Source: an uncultured Oleiphilus sp. (lineage in GTDB: Bacteria; Pseudomonadota; Gammaproteobacteria; Pseudomonadales; Oleiphilaceae). Taken from it: a stretch of DNA of 41,119 nucleotides. The stretch lies in assembly GCA_913020495.1 (NCBI GenBank), contig CAJWBJ010000026.1, forward strand, positions 1 to 41,119. Direction: 5' to 3'. The notes under the pieces were generated by a model. The model was not told where the DNA came from and did no database searches. It was given only the letters and a program-made list of their open reading frames with translations. This document shows positions 1 through 9,243 of this stretch, in pieces; positions within the stretch are counted from its first letter, which is position 1; the number at the start of each line of letters is the position of its first letter. Both the position numbers and the translations under genes were made by a program.

Positions 1-474
1 GATGAAACGGATCAATATCTTACTTTTATGCTGGGCGGGAAGGTCTATGGACTTGAGATCCTCAATATTAAAGAGATCATCGAATATGGCGAAATAACTG
101 AAGTGCCCATGACCCCTGATTTTATTTCAGGGGTGATTAACCTTCGTGGCAATGTGGTGCCGGTTATAGAGTTAAGTCAGCGTTTTTCGGGTCAATCTAC
201 TGAGCATACAAAGCGAACCAGTATCATTATTCTTGAAGTAAAGAATGATGATTTAAGGATTGAGATTGGTGTAACTGTCGATATGGTTAATGAGGTGCTA
301 GATATTCACCCCAAAGAAGTCGAACCGGCCCCGTCGCTGGGGAATCAGATTCAGACTACTTTTATACGGGGGATGGCAAAGGTTGATGGCAAGCTTCTCA
401 TATTACTGGATATTGAAAATGTTTTATCGGTTGACGAGCTTTCGCAGGTAGGCAGTATTCAGTCAGCCAGTTAA
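1..474 (+). CDS. cheW: CheW-like chemotaxis coupling protein, 5' end cut by window edge
   Basis: This is an adaptor that links chemoreceptors to the CheA kinase in the cytoplasmic array. The reading frame is open to base 1, and the residues before the first internal Met (DETDQYLTF) match the usual start of the CheW beta-barrel. The true start is therefore upstream of the window, not at base 28. Visible CheW hallmarks are the LEILNIKEIIEYG stretch, the FISGVINLRGNVVPVIEL core, a DMVNEVLDI segment and a C-terminal KLLILLDIENVL. It closely resembles the second CheW in the window (6138-6656), which suggests a duplication bracketing the receptor genes. It is 76 bp upstream of the first receptor gene and probably co-transcribed with it. 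The family call is firm. Which receptors it prefers is unknown. Confidence 0.93.
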   Translation, partial: DETDQYLTFMLGGKVYGLEILNIKEIIEYGEITEVPMTPDFISGVINLRGNVVPVIELSQRFSGQSTEHTKRTSIIILEVKNDDLRIEIGVTVDMVNEVLDIHPKEVEPAPSLGNQIQTTFIRGMAKVDGKLLILLDIENVLSVDELSQVGSIQSAS

Positions 475-550
475 TAAATAGTCGAATGTTAATACAACGA
501 TATTGATGAACTAAAAATAAAAGCGCTGTTATGAATTATGGAGAGTATGG

Positions 551-2347
551 ATGTATAAAAATATTACTTTAAAAAACAAATTAATCGGATTGATTGTTCT
601 GATAATTCTGGGGTTTATTGTTATTTCTATGGTTTATATGAAGTCTGTTAATGTTCGTGAACATGCCAAAGCTGAGTTTGAGAAGGTACTTAAATATGGT
701 GAGCATATTGATAAAATATCAATACAAATGCTACAGGCCAGACGCAGTGAAAAAGATTTTATTCTGAGAAGCAAAGAAAAATATATAGAGAAACATAGCA
801 ATGTCATTACCCAACTTCTTGAGACTGTTCATGATACAGAAAATTATCTTATGGATGACTCAGAGAAAGAGCATATTATTACCTTGGTCGGACAAGTAGA
901 GGCTTACCAAAAAGGCTTCTTATCATTGGTAAATAATATGAGAGAGTCTGGTCTAACACCTAAAACAGGTTTTCGTGGGTCATTAAGAAAGTCTGTACAT
1001 GATGTTGAAGAATTGGTTAAAAACGCAGATGCCTTAAAGCTTACCGTTTCTATGTTAATGATGCGCAGACATGAGAAGGATTTCCTTGCTAGAAAAGATG
1101 AAAAATACGTTGGAAAAATGGCAACACGCAATGAGGAATTCAATGCACTATTAAATGACCAGGGTATGACTGAACAACAACGCCAAACAATAAAACTGGG
1201 AATGGAGGCCTATCAGTCAGGCTTTGCAAGTTTAGTGACAAATATGATTAAGGCCGTTGATATTCAGGCATTGTTTCGAAAAGATGTGCATGCAATGGAG
1301 GATACACTTGCTGAAATGCGAGCAGTACTTCCTGATGTTTTAGCTGAAAATAAGAAACATTTTGAGAGTGAAGCCGCTACAGCCAATACATTGTTCGTCT
1401 CTTCATTAGTGACGATTGCGGTTTTGGTGGCGTTGGTCTTGTTATATTTATTACGAAATATTTTACGACAATTAGGGGCTGATCCATCACAAGTTCAAGA
1501 AGTTGCCGAGCAAATTTCAACAGGAGACCTAACTGCTGATTTAACTCAAGGGAGTATGAGTGGACATATTGGTGTCTATGGCGCCATGATTAATATGCAG
1601 CAAAAACTGATTGAGGTTGTACAGCAGATTCAAGAAAATTCAGAACAAATTTCTTCGGCGTCTGCTCAGGTGAGTAGTACTGCCAATGCTCTAAGTGAAG
1701 CTGCTAGTGAGCAGGCCGCCAGTGTTGAAGAAACCAGTTCCTCAATGGAGGAAATGGGGGCTTCAATTAACCAGAACAGCGAAAATGCTCAAACGACAGA
1801 CAAAATTGCCAGTGAATCGGCCACCGCTGCAGCTGATGGTGGTGAAGCGGTGATTGGAACGGTGAAGGCAATGAATCAGATTGCTGAGAAAATTTCTATT
1901 ATTGAAGATATTGCTTACCAAACCAATATGCTGGCACTCAATGCGGCGATTGAAGCCGCTAGGGCTGGAGAACACGGTAAAGGGTTTGCGGTCGTCGCAG
2001 CCGAAGTTAGAAAGTTGGCTGAACGTAGTCAGGTGGCGGCGTCTGAGATCAGTAGCTTAACAGGTGACAGTGTGAAGGTTGCAGAGGAAGCGGGAATGCT
2101 ACTCGACAAAATGGTGCCGGATATTACTCAAACAGCAGAGCTGGTACAAGAAATTACAGCAGCCTCGGAAGAACAGTCTGCGGGGGTAGGACAAATCAGT
2201 AGTGCAATGCAACAACTTGATAAAGTGACTCAACAGAATGCAGCTGGCTCTGAAGAGTTAGCCTCAACGGCTGAAGAGATGCAAGCGCAATCAATAAACT
2301 TACAGCAAGCCGTTTCATTTTTTAGTTTATCTTTAAGAAGAGGGTAG
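551..2347 (+). CDS. Methyl-accepting chemotaxis protein with HBM-type periplasmic sensor
   Basis: A 598-residue inner-membrane chemoreceptor. Transmembrane helix 1 spans about residues 11-30 and helix 2 about 280-300, with an all-helical periplasmic region of about 250 residues between them. This region contains two related modules, marked by RRSEKDF (residues 64-70) and RRHEKDF (172-178). That is the layout of the helical bimodular (HBM) sensor known from McpS-type receptors that bind TCA intermediates or acetate; the ligand here is unknown. A HAMP region follows TM2. The signalling domain starts near residue 346 and carries the hairpin-tip sequence [20 protein letters not shown]. The protein ends shortly after the signalling domain with no CheR-docking tail. 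A GGAGAG ribosome site precedes the ATG. The signalling half is almost the same as in the next two genes. Confidence 0.95.
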   Translation: MYKNITLKNKLIGLIVLIILGFIVISMVYMKSVNVREHAKAEFEKVLKYGEHIDKISIQMLQARRSEKDFILRSKEKYIEKHSNVITQLLETVHDTENYLMDDSEKEHIITLVGQVEAYQKGFLSLVNNMRESGLTPKTGFRGSLRKSVHDVEELVKNADALKLTVSMLMMRRHEKDFLARKDEKYVGKMATRNEEFNALLNDQGMTEQQRQTIKLGMEAYQSGFASLVTNMIKAVDIQALFRKDVHAMEDTLAEMRAVLPDVLAENKKHFESEAATANTLFVSSLVTIAVLVALVLLYLLRNILRQLGADPSQVQEVAEQISTGDLTADLTQGSMSGHIGVYGAMINMQQKLIEVVQQIQENSEQISSASAQVSSTANALSEAASEQAASVEETSSSMEEMGASINQNSENAQTTDKIASESATAAADGGEAVIGTVKAMNQIAEKISIIEDIAYQTNMLALNAAIEAARAGEHGKGFAVVAAEVRKLAERSQVAASEISSLTGDSVKVAEEAGMLLDKMVPDITQTAELVQEITAASEEQSAGVGQISSAMQQLDKVTQQNAAGSEELASTAEEMQAQSINLQQAVSFFSLSLRRG

Positions 2348-5300
2348 AGAGACTTAACTTTTCGCTTAAATCGATATTACCCCATAGATTTCTGAGGGAG
2401 TAGGTTAGAAGGAGCTATTGTTGATAAGCTCAAGCGTTTTTAAGTGTTGGGTGGTTACTATATAGATATAGAGCCCTAAAAATAGAGGTGGCATCTCATG
2501 AAATTATTTTCTGATAGAAACGTGAGTTTCAAATTACTTTTACCTGTCATCTCTCTTATGGTAATTGTTTCTCTTCTTTTGGCTTTTACAATACCTAAAC
2601 TGAGTAATGAGAATGCCCAGAAGAATGCGGTTGTTTCAGCCACACAAACGGTTAATCAGTTTAAGGTAATTCGTGGTTACTATACAAAAAATGTCGTAAA
2701 AAAAGTGCTGGCAGGCTCCTCATTAAAACCTTCCTTTAATCATGTTGGCGACAAAAATACCATTCCATTGCCTGCAACTTTTATTCATGACTTAAGTGAT
2801 CTGTTGAAGAAGAACGGTACAGACCTACGTCTATACAGTGACTTTCCATTTCCAAACCGCAAGGCGAGGCAGTTGGATGCTTTTGGCAAGAATGCCTGGA
2901 ACTACCTTACAAAAAATCCAGATGGTAAATTTGTTGAAACTGGAGAAATGAATGGCAAGCAGGTGGTACGCGTCGCCATTCCAGACATCATGGTTGCTCA
3001 GGGTTGTGTTAATTGCCATAACTCAAGAGCGGATACGCCAAAAAATGATTGGAAACTAGGGGATGTGCGTGGCGTGTTGGAAATTGTTGTTGATATTGAT
3101 GGCGCGGTGGCACAAAGCCTTTTAATAAGCCAAATTATTGTTGGCATCTTTATTTGTGCATTAATCATTATCTGTATTGTTATTTATATCAGTGTTCGCC
3201 GGAATGTGAATCGCCGGCTTGATGTCGCTCGGGAAGCTCTAACGGCTATTTCCATAGGGAACTTACAAAGAACTATTAGTATTGGTGCCAATGACGAGTT
3301 TGGTGAACTTGATAAAACGATGATTAATATGCAACGTAAATTGATAGAGGTAGTAGAGCAGATTCAAGGTAACTCGAACCAAATTTCTTCAGCCGCTGCT
3401 CAAGTCAGTGAAACGGCAAATTCATTGAGCGGAGGGGCTAGTGAGCAGGCCGCCAGTGTCGAACAGACAAGTGCCTCAATCGAACAGATGGGCGCATCAG
3501 TTAGCCAAAATAGTGAAAATGCGCAAACCACAGACAAGATTGCCAGTGAGTCGGCCACAGCTGCTGCAGATGGCGGTGAAGCGGTGAGTGGAACCGTTAA
3601 AGCGATGACACAGATTGCAGAAAAAATCTCCATTATTGAAGATATTGCTTACCAAACTAATATGCTGGCACTCAATGCAGCGATTGAGGCGGCTCGAGCC
3701 GGAGAACACGGTAAAGGGTTTGCAGTCGTTGCTGCCGAAGTTAGAAAGCTGGCTGAGCGTAGTCAGGTGGCGGCGTCTGAAATTAGTACTCTGACTGGCG
3801 ATAGTGTGACGGTCGCTGAGAAGGCCGGTAAATTGTTGGGGGAAATGGTGCCGGATATTACCAAAACTGCTAATTTAGTTCAGGAAATCAGCGTTGCCTC
3901 AGAAGAGCAATCCAGTGGTATTGGACAGATTACTAAAGCGATGCAACAGCTTGATAAAGTGACTCAACAGAATGCGGCGGGCTCTGAAGAACTTGCTTCA
4001 ACGGCTGAAGAAATGCAGGCGCAATCAGAAAACTTACAACAAGTGGTATCGTTTTTTCGTTTGTGAACAGAGAAAAATTTAGGTGAGGGCTTTTTAAATT
4101 TGAAACTGACGCGCTTTGACAGACCTACAGATCTGACCTATTTTCATAGAACCTATAAATAAACTTGGGGTGCCTCTGGCATCTAGTACAAATATTATAA
4201 TTATGTAGGAGCGGAAGAAATGAAAGTAGCTCATAAAATTACACTTGTTTCGTCTTCAGTTTTAATTGTCGCTATTACTGCTCTTTCTCTGGTTCAGTAT
4301 TTTTCGATTAAGGACTCATTATTAAGGCAAGCTGAAAGTAGCATATCTGAGTCTAGTAATGCTCTTTCGAACCAGATCTCTAATTGGCTAAATGGCAAGC
4401 TTGGTTTAGTTGATTTTATAGCTGAATCGGTGGACGCTGATTTCAATTCACAAACAATTGATACACTCTTCAATCGCCCTATGCTCAAAAAAGAATTTCT
4501 TCTAATGTTTGGCGGTTTAGACACTGATGGCAAGGCGATAACGAATGATACAACTTGGAACCCTGTTGGTTGGGATGCCCGTAAACGCCCTTGGTATCCG
4601 ACAGCCAGAAATGCCTCAAGAGCCGTATTAACCGAACCTTACGCAGATGCTTCAACGGGAGAAATTTTGATTTCAGTTGTCGCAAATTTTTCAGATAAAG
4701 GAACGTTTAAGGGCGCATTTGGTGGTGATTTGAGCCTTAAAACTGTTTCTGATGCAGTGAATACACTCAACTTTGGTGGTGCCGGTTATGCTTTTTTATT
4801 AACTGAGAAAGGGCAGGTTATTAGCCATCCTGATGGCGAGCTTAATGGAAAGCCAATTACGGATTTGTTTATAGATGAGCGGCCTACTCTTTTGCCTAAA
4901 TTACAAACCATTATGTTAGGGGGGAAGCCTCATATGGTTTTTTTTACACCACTTTCAACGCTTGAAGGTATGGATTGGATGATTGGTGTGGTGCTTGATG
5001 AAGGTATTGTTATGTCTGAAGCGAATGCGATTGGCATTACAGCTATTATTGGTGCCCTTTTAGGTGTTGTTGTGTCTGTTCTTATTATTACAATTCTTGC
5101 GAATACAATTACCAAGGCATTGACTCAGGCTGTAAAATTTTCTAATGCTTTGGCTGAAGGCGACCTGACCTCCAGAATTGAAGTAAAAGGCAATGACGAG
5201 ACCGGGCAGTTATTGGCTTCAATGGACTCTATGAGTCATAAGTTGATAGAGGTTGTTCAGCAGATTAAGGGGAACTCAGATCAAATTTTTTCTGCAGCAG

Positions 5301-5965
5301 CACAAGTAAGTGATACGGCAAACTCATTAAGTGGCGCTGCCAGTGAGCAGGCCGCCAGTGTCGAAGAGACCAGTGCTTCAATGGAAGAAATGGGAGCTTC
5401 GATTAGTCAGAATAGTGAAAATGCTCAAATGACAGATAAAATTGCCAGTGAGTCAGCCAAAGCCGCTACAGATGGTGGTGAAGCGGTGACTGGAACCGTT
5501 AAAGCGATGACACAGATTGCAGAAAAAATATCCATTATCGAGGATATTTCCTATCAAACAAATATGTTGGCACTTAATGCAGCGATTGAAGCAGCAAGAG
5601 CGGGTGAGCATGGTAAAGGGTTTGCGGTCGTCGCTGCAGAAGTCAGAAAACTGGCTGAGCGTAGTCAAGTGGCGGCGTCTGAAATTAGTACGCTGACTGG
5701 TGATAGTGTGAAAGTCGCGAAGAAAGCAGGCACGCTTTTGGATACGATGGTTCCTGATATTACCCGAACGGCAGAGCTTGTACAGGAAATCACAGCGGCT
5801 TCAGAAGAGCAGTCCAGTGGTGTTGGACAAATTTCTAGTGCGATGCAACAGCTCGATAAAGTGACTCAACAGAATGCGGCGGGCTCTGAAGAGTTAGCCG
5901 CTACCGCTGAGGAGATGCAGGCTCAGTCCGAAAATCTACAGCAAGTAGTCGGATTCTTTCGTTTA
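1586..5965 (+). repeat. Three dispersed copies of a ~740-bp chemoreceptor signalling module
   Basis: The signalling-domain coding segments at about 1586-2331, 3320-4063 and 5231-5965 are highly similar in DNA as well as protein. Long exact or near-exact runs surround the hairpin tip and the [12 protein letters not shown] region. By contrast, the upstream sensor, TM and HAMP parts of the three genes are unrelated. The pattern indicates tandem duplication with sensor replacement, or ongoing gene conversion among the 3' halves. The shared segment begins close to the end of the HAMP domain. Confidence 0.85.
2498..4066 (+). CDS. Methyl-accepting chemotaxis protein with c-type haem (Tll0287-like/DUF3365) sensor
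   Basis: A 522-residue chemoreceptor. TM1 spans about residues 13-32, the periplasmic domain about 33-207 and TM2 about 208-233. A HAMP region and the shared signalling domain follow from about residue 275. The periplasmic domain contains CVNCH at residues 170-174, a CxxCH motif for covalent haem c. The surrounding pattern, from the [11 protein letters not shown] segment to [14 protein letters not shown], is typical of Tll0287-like (DUF3365) sensor domains. The receptor therefore probably senses redox state, oxygen or a gas ligand through periplasmic haem. It would need the cytochrome c maturation system, which is not in the window. It ends at the signalling domain (SFFRL) with no tether tail. 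The haem site is visible in the sequence. The stimulus is inference, made plausible by the neighbouring nitrate-respiration genes. Confidence 0.93.
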   Translation: MKLFSDRNVSFKLLLPVISLMVIVSLLLAFTIPKLSNENAQKNAVVSATQTVNQFKVIRGYYTKNVVKKVLAGSSLKPSFNHVGDKNTIPLPATFIHDLSDLLKKNGTDLRLYSDFPFPNRKARQLDAFGKNAWNYLTKNPDGKFVETGEMNGKQVVRVAIPDIMVAQGCVNCHNSRADTPKNDWKLGDVRGVLEIVVDIDGAVAQSLLISQIIVGIFICALIIICIVIYISVRRNVNRRLDVAREALTAISIGNLQRTISIGANDEFGELDKTMINMQRKLIEVVEQIQGNSNQISSAAAQVSETANSLSGGASEQAASVEQTSASIEQMGASVSQNSENAQTTDKIASESATAAADGGEAVSGTVKAMTQIAEKISIIEDIAYQTNMLALNAAIEAARAGEHGKGFAVVAAEVRKLAERSQVAASEISTLTGDSVTVAEKAGKLLGEMVPDITKTANLVQEISVASEEQSSGIGQITKAMQQLDKVTQQNAAGSEELASTAEEMQAQSENLQQVVSFFRL

Positions 5966-6121
5966 TCAACGAACACTGTAGGAAAGAGCCAGTACTCTCC
6001 TACACAGCCCTCTGTGTCTAAGGCCTCTACATCTACTCAAGAAGTACTACCTGTTGCTGATCAAGAGGTAAGGCCTTTAATTGGTGATGAGCTAGATGAG
6101 TCAAAGTTTAAACGTTTCTAA
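4220..6121 (+). CDS. Methyl-accepting chemotaxis protein with dCache_1 sensor and C-terminal tether tail
   Basis: A 633-residue chemoreceptor. TM1 spans about residues 8-28, a periplasmic dCache_1 domain about 30-268 and TM2 about 270-296. HAMP and the shared signalling domain follow from about residue 338. In the membrane-distal Cache pocket the sequence [12 protein letters not shown] gives R123, W125 and Y126, with Y141 and D170 further on. These align with most of the known dCache amino-acid-binding motif. However, the first Tyr of that motif is W118 and the Asp two residues after WY is T128, so the ligand may not be a standard amino acid. Unlike its two neighbours it has a flexible tail of about 50 residues ending KFKRF, which fits the x-aromatic-xx-aromatic type of CheR/CheB docking peptide. 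An AGGAGC ribosome site precedes the ATG. Confidence 0.94.
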   Translation: MKVAHKITLVSSSVLIVAITALSLVQYFSIKDSLLRQAESSISESSNALSNQISNWLNGKLGLVDFIAESVDADFNSQTIDTLFNRPMLKKEFLLMFGGLDTDGKAITNDTTWNPVGWDARKRPWYPTARNASRAVLTEPYADASTGEILISVVANFSDKGTFKGAFGGDLSLKTVSDAVNTLNFGGAGYAFLLTEKGQVISHPDGELNGKPITDLFIDERPTLLPKLQTIMLGGKPHMVFFTPLSTLEGMDWMIGVVLDEGIVMSEANAIGITAIIGALLGVVVSVLIITILANTITKALTQAVKFSNALAEGDLTSRIEVKGNDETGQLLASMDSMSHKLIEVVQQIKGNSDQIFSAAAQVSDTANSLSGAASEQAASVEETSASMEEMGASISQNSENAQMTDKIASESAKAATDGGEAVTGTVKAMTQIAEKISIIEDISYQTNMLALNAAIEAARAGEHGKGFAVVAAEVRKLAERSQVAASEISTLTGDSVKVAKKAGTLLDTMVPDITRTAELVQEITAASEEQSSGVGQISSAMQQLDKVTQQNAAGSEELAATAEEMQAQSENLQQVVGFFRLSTNTVGKSQYSPTQPSVSKASTSTQEVLPVADQEVRPLIGDELDESKFKRF

Positions 6122-6137
6122 ATTATAGGAAGTGATC

Positions 6138-6656
6138 ATGCAGAAACAAACGGTACAGCAAGATGCGAGTTCAGACATTGCCAGCGGCTTAGCGAATGAA
6201 AATGTCACACAATTTCTGACATTCAAACTCAATGCAGAAGTCTATGGAATCAATATCCTGAATATTAAAGAAATTATTGATTATGGGAATATTACTCAGG
6301 TTCCAATGATGCCCGAGTTTATTGCAGGGGTGATAAATCTACGAGGCAGCGTTGTACCTGTCGTTGATCTTGCGCTACGCTTTTCAGAGGCACCATCGAA
6401 AAGAACCAAACGTAGTAGTATTGTGATAATAGAGCTGGAGGATGAAGAGCAAAAACTAGAGATCGGTATTACCGTTGATGTGGTGAATGAGGTGCTAGAC
6501 CTATTGTCGAGTGAGATAAAGCCGACGCCATCATTTGGTACTAAAATAAGAACCGACTTTATCAGTGGTATGGGTAAAGTGGATGACCAGCTGTTAGTGC
6601 TGCTTGATATCGAGAATATTTTATCAATTGCAGAACTTTCTGATATTGGTGCGTGA
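6138..6656 (+). CDS. cheW: CheW-like chemotaxis coupling protein
   Basis: A full-length CheW of 172 residues. The ATG at 6138 is preferred over the in-frame GTG at 6132, because the AGGAA ribosome site (6127-6131) lies at a good distance from the ATG and abuts the GTG. The first ~25 residues are a variable leader, followed by QFLTFKLNAEVYGINILNIKEII, shown here only as a family landmark split over the conserved LTFKL and ILNIKEII parts. The core FIAGVINLRGSVVPVVDL and the C-terminal LLVLLDIENIL are also present. It starts 16 bp after the third receptor gene and precedes cheR. It is a near-paralogue of the truncated CheW at the window start, so the operon has two coupling proteins flanking three receptors. 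Confidence 0.95.
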   Translation: MQKQTVQQDASSDIASGLANENVTQFLTFKLNAEVYGINILNIKEIIDYGNITQVPMMPEFIAGVINLRGSVVPVVDLALRFSEAPSKRTKRSSIVIIELEDEEQKLEIGITVDVVNEVLDLLSSEIKPTPSFGTKIRTDFISGMGKVDDQLLVLLDIENILSIAELSDIGA

Positions 6657-6701
6657 TACAACAAATCACTTTTTGGGGCAGGTAAACTGTGAAAATATTT
6701 A

Positions 6702-7508
6702 ATGTATGAATTTAAAATTACAGATAATGAATTTAACTCGTTCAGAGAATTTATCTATGATTATGCGGGTATTAGTCTGAGTGATGAGAAAAAAACCTTA
6801 GTTACTTCTCGTTTGAGTAAAAGGCTTCGTCACTATTCACTTAAGACTTTTAAAGAATATTTTGACTTGATGATATCCTCTCCACCAAGTGGTGAGCGGC
6901 AGGTAGTCGTTGATTTGCTCACGACAAATGAAACTTACTTTTTTAGAGAACCCAAACATTTTGCTTTTCTGGAAAAAGAGATTCTTGCCAAATGGAAAGG
7001 AGGAAAAACTTTCAGAGTGTGGAGTGCTGCGTCATCTACTGGGGAGGAAGCATACAGTATTGCGATGTTGGTAGATGATATGCTCGAAAATCGTCCATGG
7101 GAGATATTTGGTTCTGATATTAGTAGTAGGGTGTTAAAAAAAGCGCAGCAAGCTCATTACTTGCAGAACCGTATTGACGGCATTCCCATTGCTTTTTTAC
7201 GTAAATACTGTCTTCAAGGTATGGGGGAGCATGAGGGAACGCTTTTGATTGATAAGGCGTTAAGGCAAAAGGTAAGCTTTGCGCCAGTAAATTTAAAGCA
7301 ACCGCCTAAGAATTTGGGGCCTTTCGATGTTATATTTTTACGCAATGTTTTGATTTATTTCGATATGGAAACAAAAAGGCAGATTATCAAACAAATCGTA
7401 GAAAAAATGCACCCTGATGGCTATTTATTTATTGGGCACTCAGAATCACTAAAAGGGATTCATGATGGCTTGGAAACGGTTATACCTACTGTGTATCGGA
7501 AAATTTAA
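6702..7508 (+). CDS. cheR: CheR, chemoreceptor glutamate methyltransferase
   Basis: A 268-residue SAM-dependent methyltransferase that methylates receptor glutamates during adaptation. An N-terminal helical domain (about residues 1-80) carries the GISLSDEKKTLVTSRLSKRL segment, which contacts the receptor. The catalytic domain shows TTNETYFFRE, the SAM-binding FRVWSAASSTGEEAYS, the acidic GSDIS strand and FDVIFLRNVLIYFD. The length matches the family. The start has only a weak upstream purine run, and no better in-frame start is visible. It is followed after 14 bp by cheD, so translation may be coupled. Only the third receptor in the window has a tail likely to tether CheR. Confidence 0.96.
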   Translation: MYEFKITDNEFNSFREFIYDYAGISLSDEKKTLVTSRLSKRLRHYSLKTFKEYFDLMISSPPSGERQVVVDLLTTNETYFFREPKHFAFLEKEILAKWKGGKTFRVWSAASSTGEEAYSIAMLVDDMLENRPWEIFGSDISSRVLKKAQQAHYLQNRIDGIPIAFLRKYCLQGMGEHEGTLLIDKALRQKVSFAPVNLKQPPKNLGPFDVIFLRNVLIYFDMETKRQIIKQIVEKMHPDGYLFIGHSESLKGIHDGLETVIPTVYRKI

Positions 7509-7522
7509 AAAAGGCTGTTTTT

Positions 7523-8047
7523 TTGAAGCTTATTCCTGAAACCCAAGAAGGGAAGACTCAAGACGGAATCATTAGCCGGTTTATTAATCCCGGTGAATTT
7601 TTCTTTTGTGAATCAAACTGTCAAATACACACAATACTAGGCTCCTGTATTGCAATAACACTTTGGCACCCTGATCTATTGATTGGTGGAATGTGTCATT
7701 TTGTTCTTCCTGGCAGTAGTGCTGCTAATAAGTTAGCCTTGCCTGACGGCCTACTTAACGGGCGTTATGCTGATGAGGCGATGGCGCTATTTGAAAGAGA
7801 GATCACTAAGCGCGGGACACACTTTCCGGAATATCAGGCTAAAATATTTGGTGGCAGCAATATGATAATTAACTCAACCTTGCGAGAGGATGAATTGATC
7901 GGCACTAAAAATGCTGAGGCTGCTAAAAAACACCTGTCTGAAAAAGGCATTCCTATATTAGCAGCTCATATAGGCGCTACCGGACATCGGCGTATTGCTT
8001 TTGACGTGGCGACAGGTGATGTGTGGGTCAAGCATGAACTTTTGTAG
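7523..8047 (+). CDS. cheD: CheD, chemoreceptor glutamine deamidase
   Basis: CheD deamidates specific receptor glutamines and in several species also interacts with CheC-type phosphatases. The 174-residue product shows the catalytic trio of the family. The Thr and Cys lie in HTILGSCIAITLWHP and the His in GGMCHFVLP. The conserved KIFGGSNMI and HIGATGHRRIAFD segments follow. Translation probably starts at a TTG at 7523, with AAGG at 7512-7515 seven bases upstream; no ATG lies near the N-terminus. The gene sits between cheR and cheB. No cheC is visible in the window. Confidence 0.94.
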   Translation: MKLIPETQEGKTQDGIISRFINPGEFFFCESNCQIHTILGSCIAITLWHPDLLIGGMCHFVLPGSSAANKLALPDGLLNGRYADEAMALFEREITKRGTHFPEYQAKIFGGSNMIINSTLREDELIGTKNAEAAKKHLSEKGIPILAAHIGATGHRRIAFDVATGDVWVKHELL

Positions 8048-8105
8048 TAAAAATTGATTTTATTGATATTTATTTGGCAATTTGCTCTATACGGAGAAGC
8101 AATCG

Positions 8106-9182
8106 ATGGGAATTCGGGTCTTTATTGTTGATGACTCTGCAGTCGTTAGAAAAGTACTCACAGAGTTGCTTAAAAGTGCCTCTGGTATTGAAGTTATAGG
8201 AGCTGCTCAAGACCCTATCTTTGCCCAGTCAAAAATGGAGCAAGACTGGCCTGATGTCATTATTTTGGATGTAGAAATGCCTCGCATGGATGGCATTGCA
8301 TTCTTAAAGAAAATAATGGCTGAGCGTCCTACACCTGTTGTAATGTGTTCTACCCTAACAGAAGAAGGGTCTAAAACATCAATTCAAGCACTTAGCATTG
8401 GTGCTATTGATGTGGTGGCTAAACCAAAGGTTAATCTTAAGGCTTCACTTTCGGGTGTATCAGGAGAACTGATCTCTGCAATTCGAACTGCAGCAAAGGC
8501 CAATATGGCAGGCGCCAAACAAAATCATATTAAACCCATTAAGCCCATTCCTAAGGTCGCTGCAAAATTAACGGCTGATGCTATGTTGAGTAAAGGGGGG
8601 GGGCGTAATGCTCGGAAAGCGGGGGCTTTAATTGCTATCGGGGCTTCCACAGGGGGAACGCAGGCGCTTGAAGCCGTGTTAACTGCTCTTCCAGCGAACT
8701 CTTTGCCGATTTTAGTTGTGCAGCATATGCCAGAAAAATTTACACAAGCTTTTGCTGATCGACTGAATGAACTATGTCAGGTAGAGGTTAAAGAAGCTGA
8801 AGATAATGATGCCTTGGTGCCGGGTAGAGTACTAATCGCTCCGGGAGGAAAGCATATGATGTTGCAAACGACTCAGTTTGGCGCATCTGTGCAAGTAAAA
8901 GACGGGCCTCTTGTTAGTCGCCATAAACCTTCTGTAGATGTGCTATTTCGTTCTGTCTCGAAGTTCGCGGGTAGTAATGCACAAGGAATTATTATGACCG
9001 GAATGGGGGACGATGGTGCAAAAGGCATCAAGGAAATGCATGATGCGGGTGCCAAAACAATTGCGCAAAATGAGGCCACCTGTGTGGTTTATGGTATGCC
9101 TCAAGAAGCGGTGAAACTAGGGGCTATCGACTATGAAGTTCCTTTAAATAAAATCCCAGAGTTGATCGTTGCTCATAAATAG
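8106..9182 (+). CDS. cheB: CheB, chemoreceptor methylesterase response regulator
   Basis: A 358-residue two-domain protein that removes receptor methyl groups when phosphorylated. The ATG at 8106 is chosen because GGAGAAG at 8093-8099 is well spaced from it and the protein then begins MGIRVFIVDDS, as usual for CheB. An upstream in-frame TTG at 8082 is less likely. The receiver domain (about residues 1-120) has the phospho-acceptor Asp in VIILDVEMPRMDG. The methylesterase domain (about 172-358) has the Ser of IGASTGG, the His of VVQHMP and the Asp of MTGMGDDG. The linker contains a run of nine G bases (8595-8603, Gly164-166). A slip there would leave a receiver without the esterase. It ends 61 bp from the convergent narL. 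Confidence 0.96.
   Translation: MGIRVFIVDDSAVVRKVLTELLKSASGIEVIGAAQDPIFAQSKMEQDWPDVIILDVEMPRMDGIAFLKKIMAERPTPVVMCSTLTEEGSKTSIQALSIGAIDVVAKPKVNLKASLSGVSGELISAIRTAAKANMAGAKQNHIKPIKPIPKVAAKLTADAMLSKGGGRNARKAGALIAIGASTGGTQALEAVLTALPANSLPILVVQHMPEKFTQAFADRLNELCQVEVKEAEDNDALVPGRVLIAPGGKHMMLQTTQFGASVQVKDGPLVSRHKPSVDVLFRSVSKFAGSNAQGIIMTGMGDDGAKGIKEMHDAGAKTIAQNEATCVVYGMPQEAVKLGAIDYEVPLNKIPELIVAHK
8595..8603 (+). repeat. Homopolymeric G9 tract inside cheB
   Basis: Nine consecutive G bases encode Gly-Gly-Gly in the linker between the CheB receiver and methylesterase domains. Tracts this long are prone to slipped-strand mispairing. A change of one base would remove the catalytic domain from the product. 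Confidence 0.9.
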
Positions 9183-9243
9183 TGTGTCGCCTGGCTATGA
9201 GCAAAACAGTACATTTATAATGGATGTACTTGGGTGACCACTG

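Noticed and set aside
2412-2431. Small hairpin (GAGCT/AGCTC) between the first two receptor genes
   Set aside because: The stem is only five base pairs and the T run is not adjacent. It is insufficient for a terminator call.
4196-4201. TATAAT just before the third receptor gene
   Set aside because: It would place the transcript start on the ribosome-binding site (4208-4213), leaving no leader, and no -35 is seen. It is probably chance in AT-rich DNA.
1586-5965. Repeated DNA in the receptor region considered as a mobile element or CRISPR-like array
   Set aside because: The repeats are in-frame chemoreceptor signalling domains with no terminal inverted repeats, transposase or spacer pattern.
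6296-6664. Antisense 122-codon open frame over the second cheW
   Set aside because: Ser/Thr/Ile-rich shadow text with no family resemblance, fully inside a well-supported gene.
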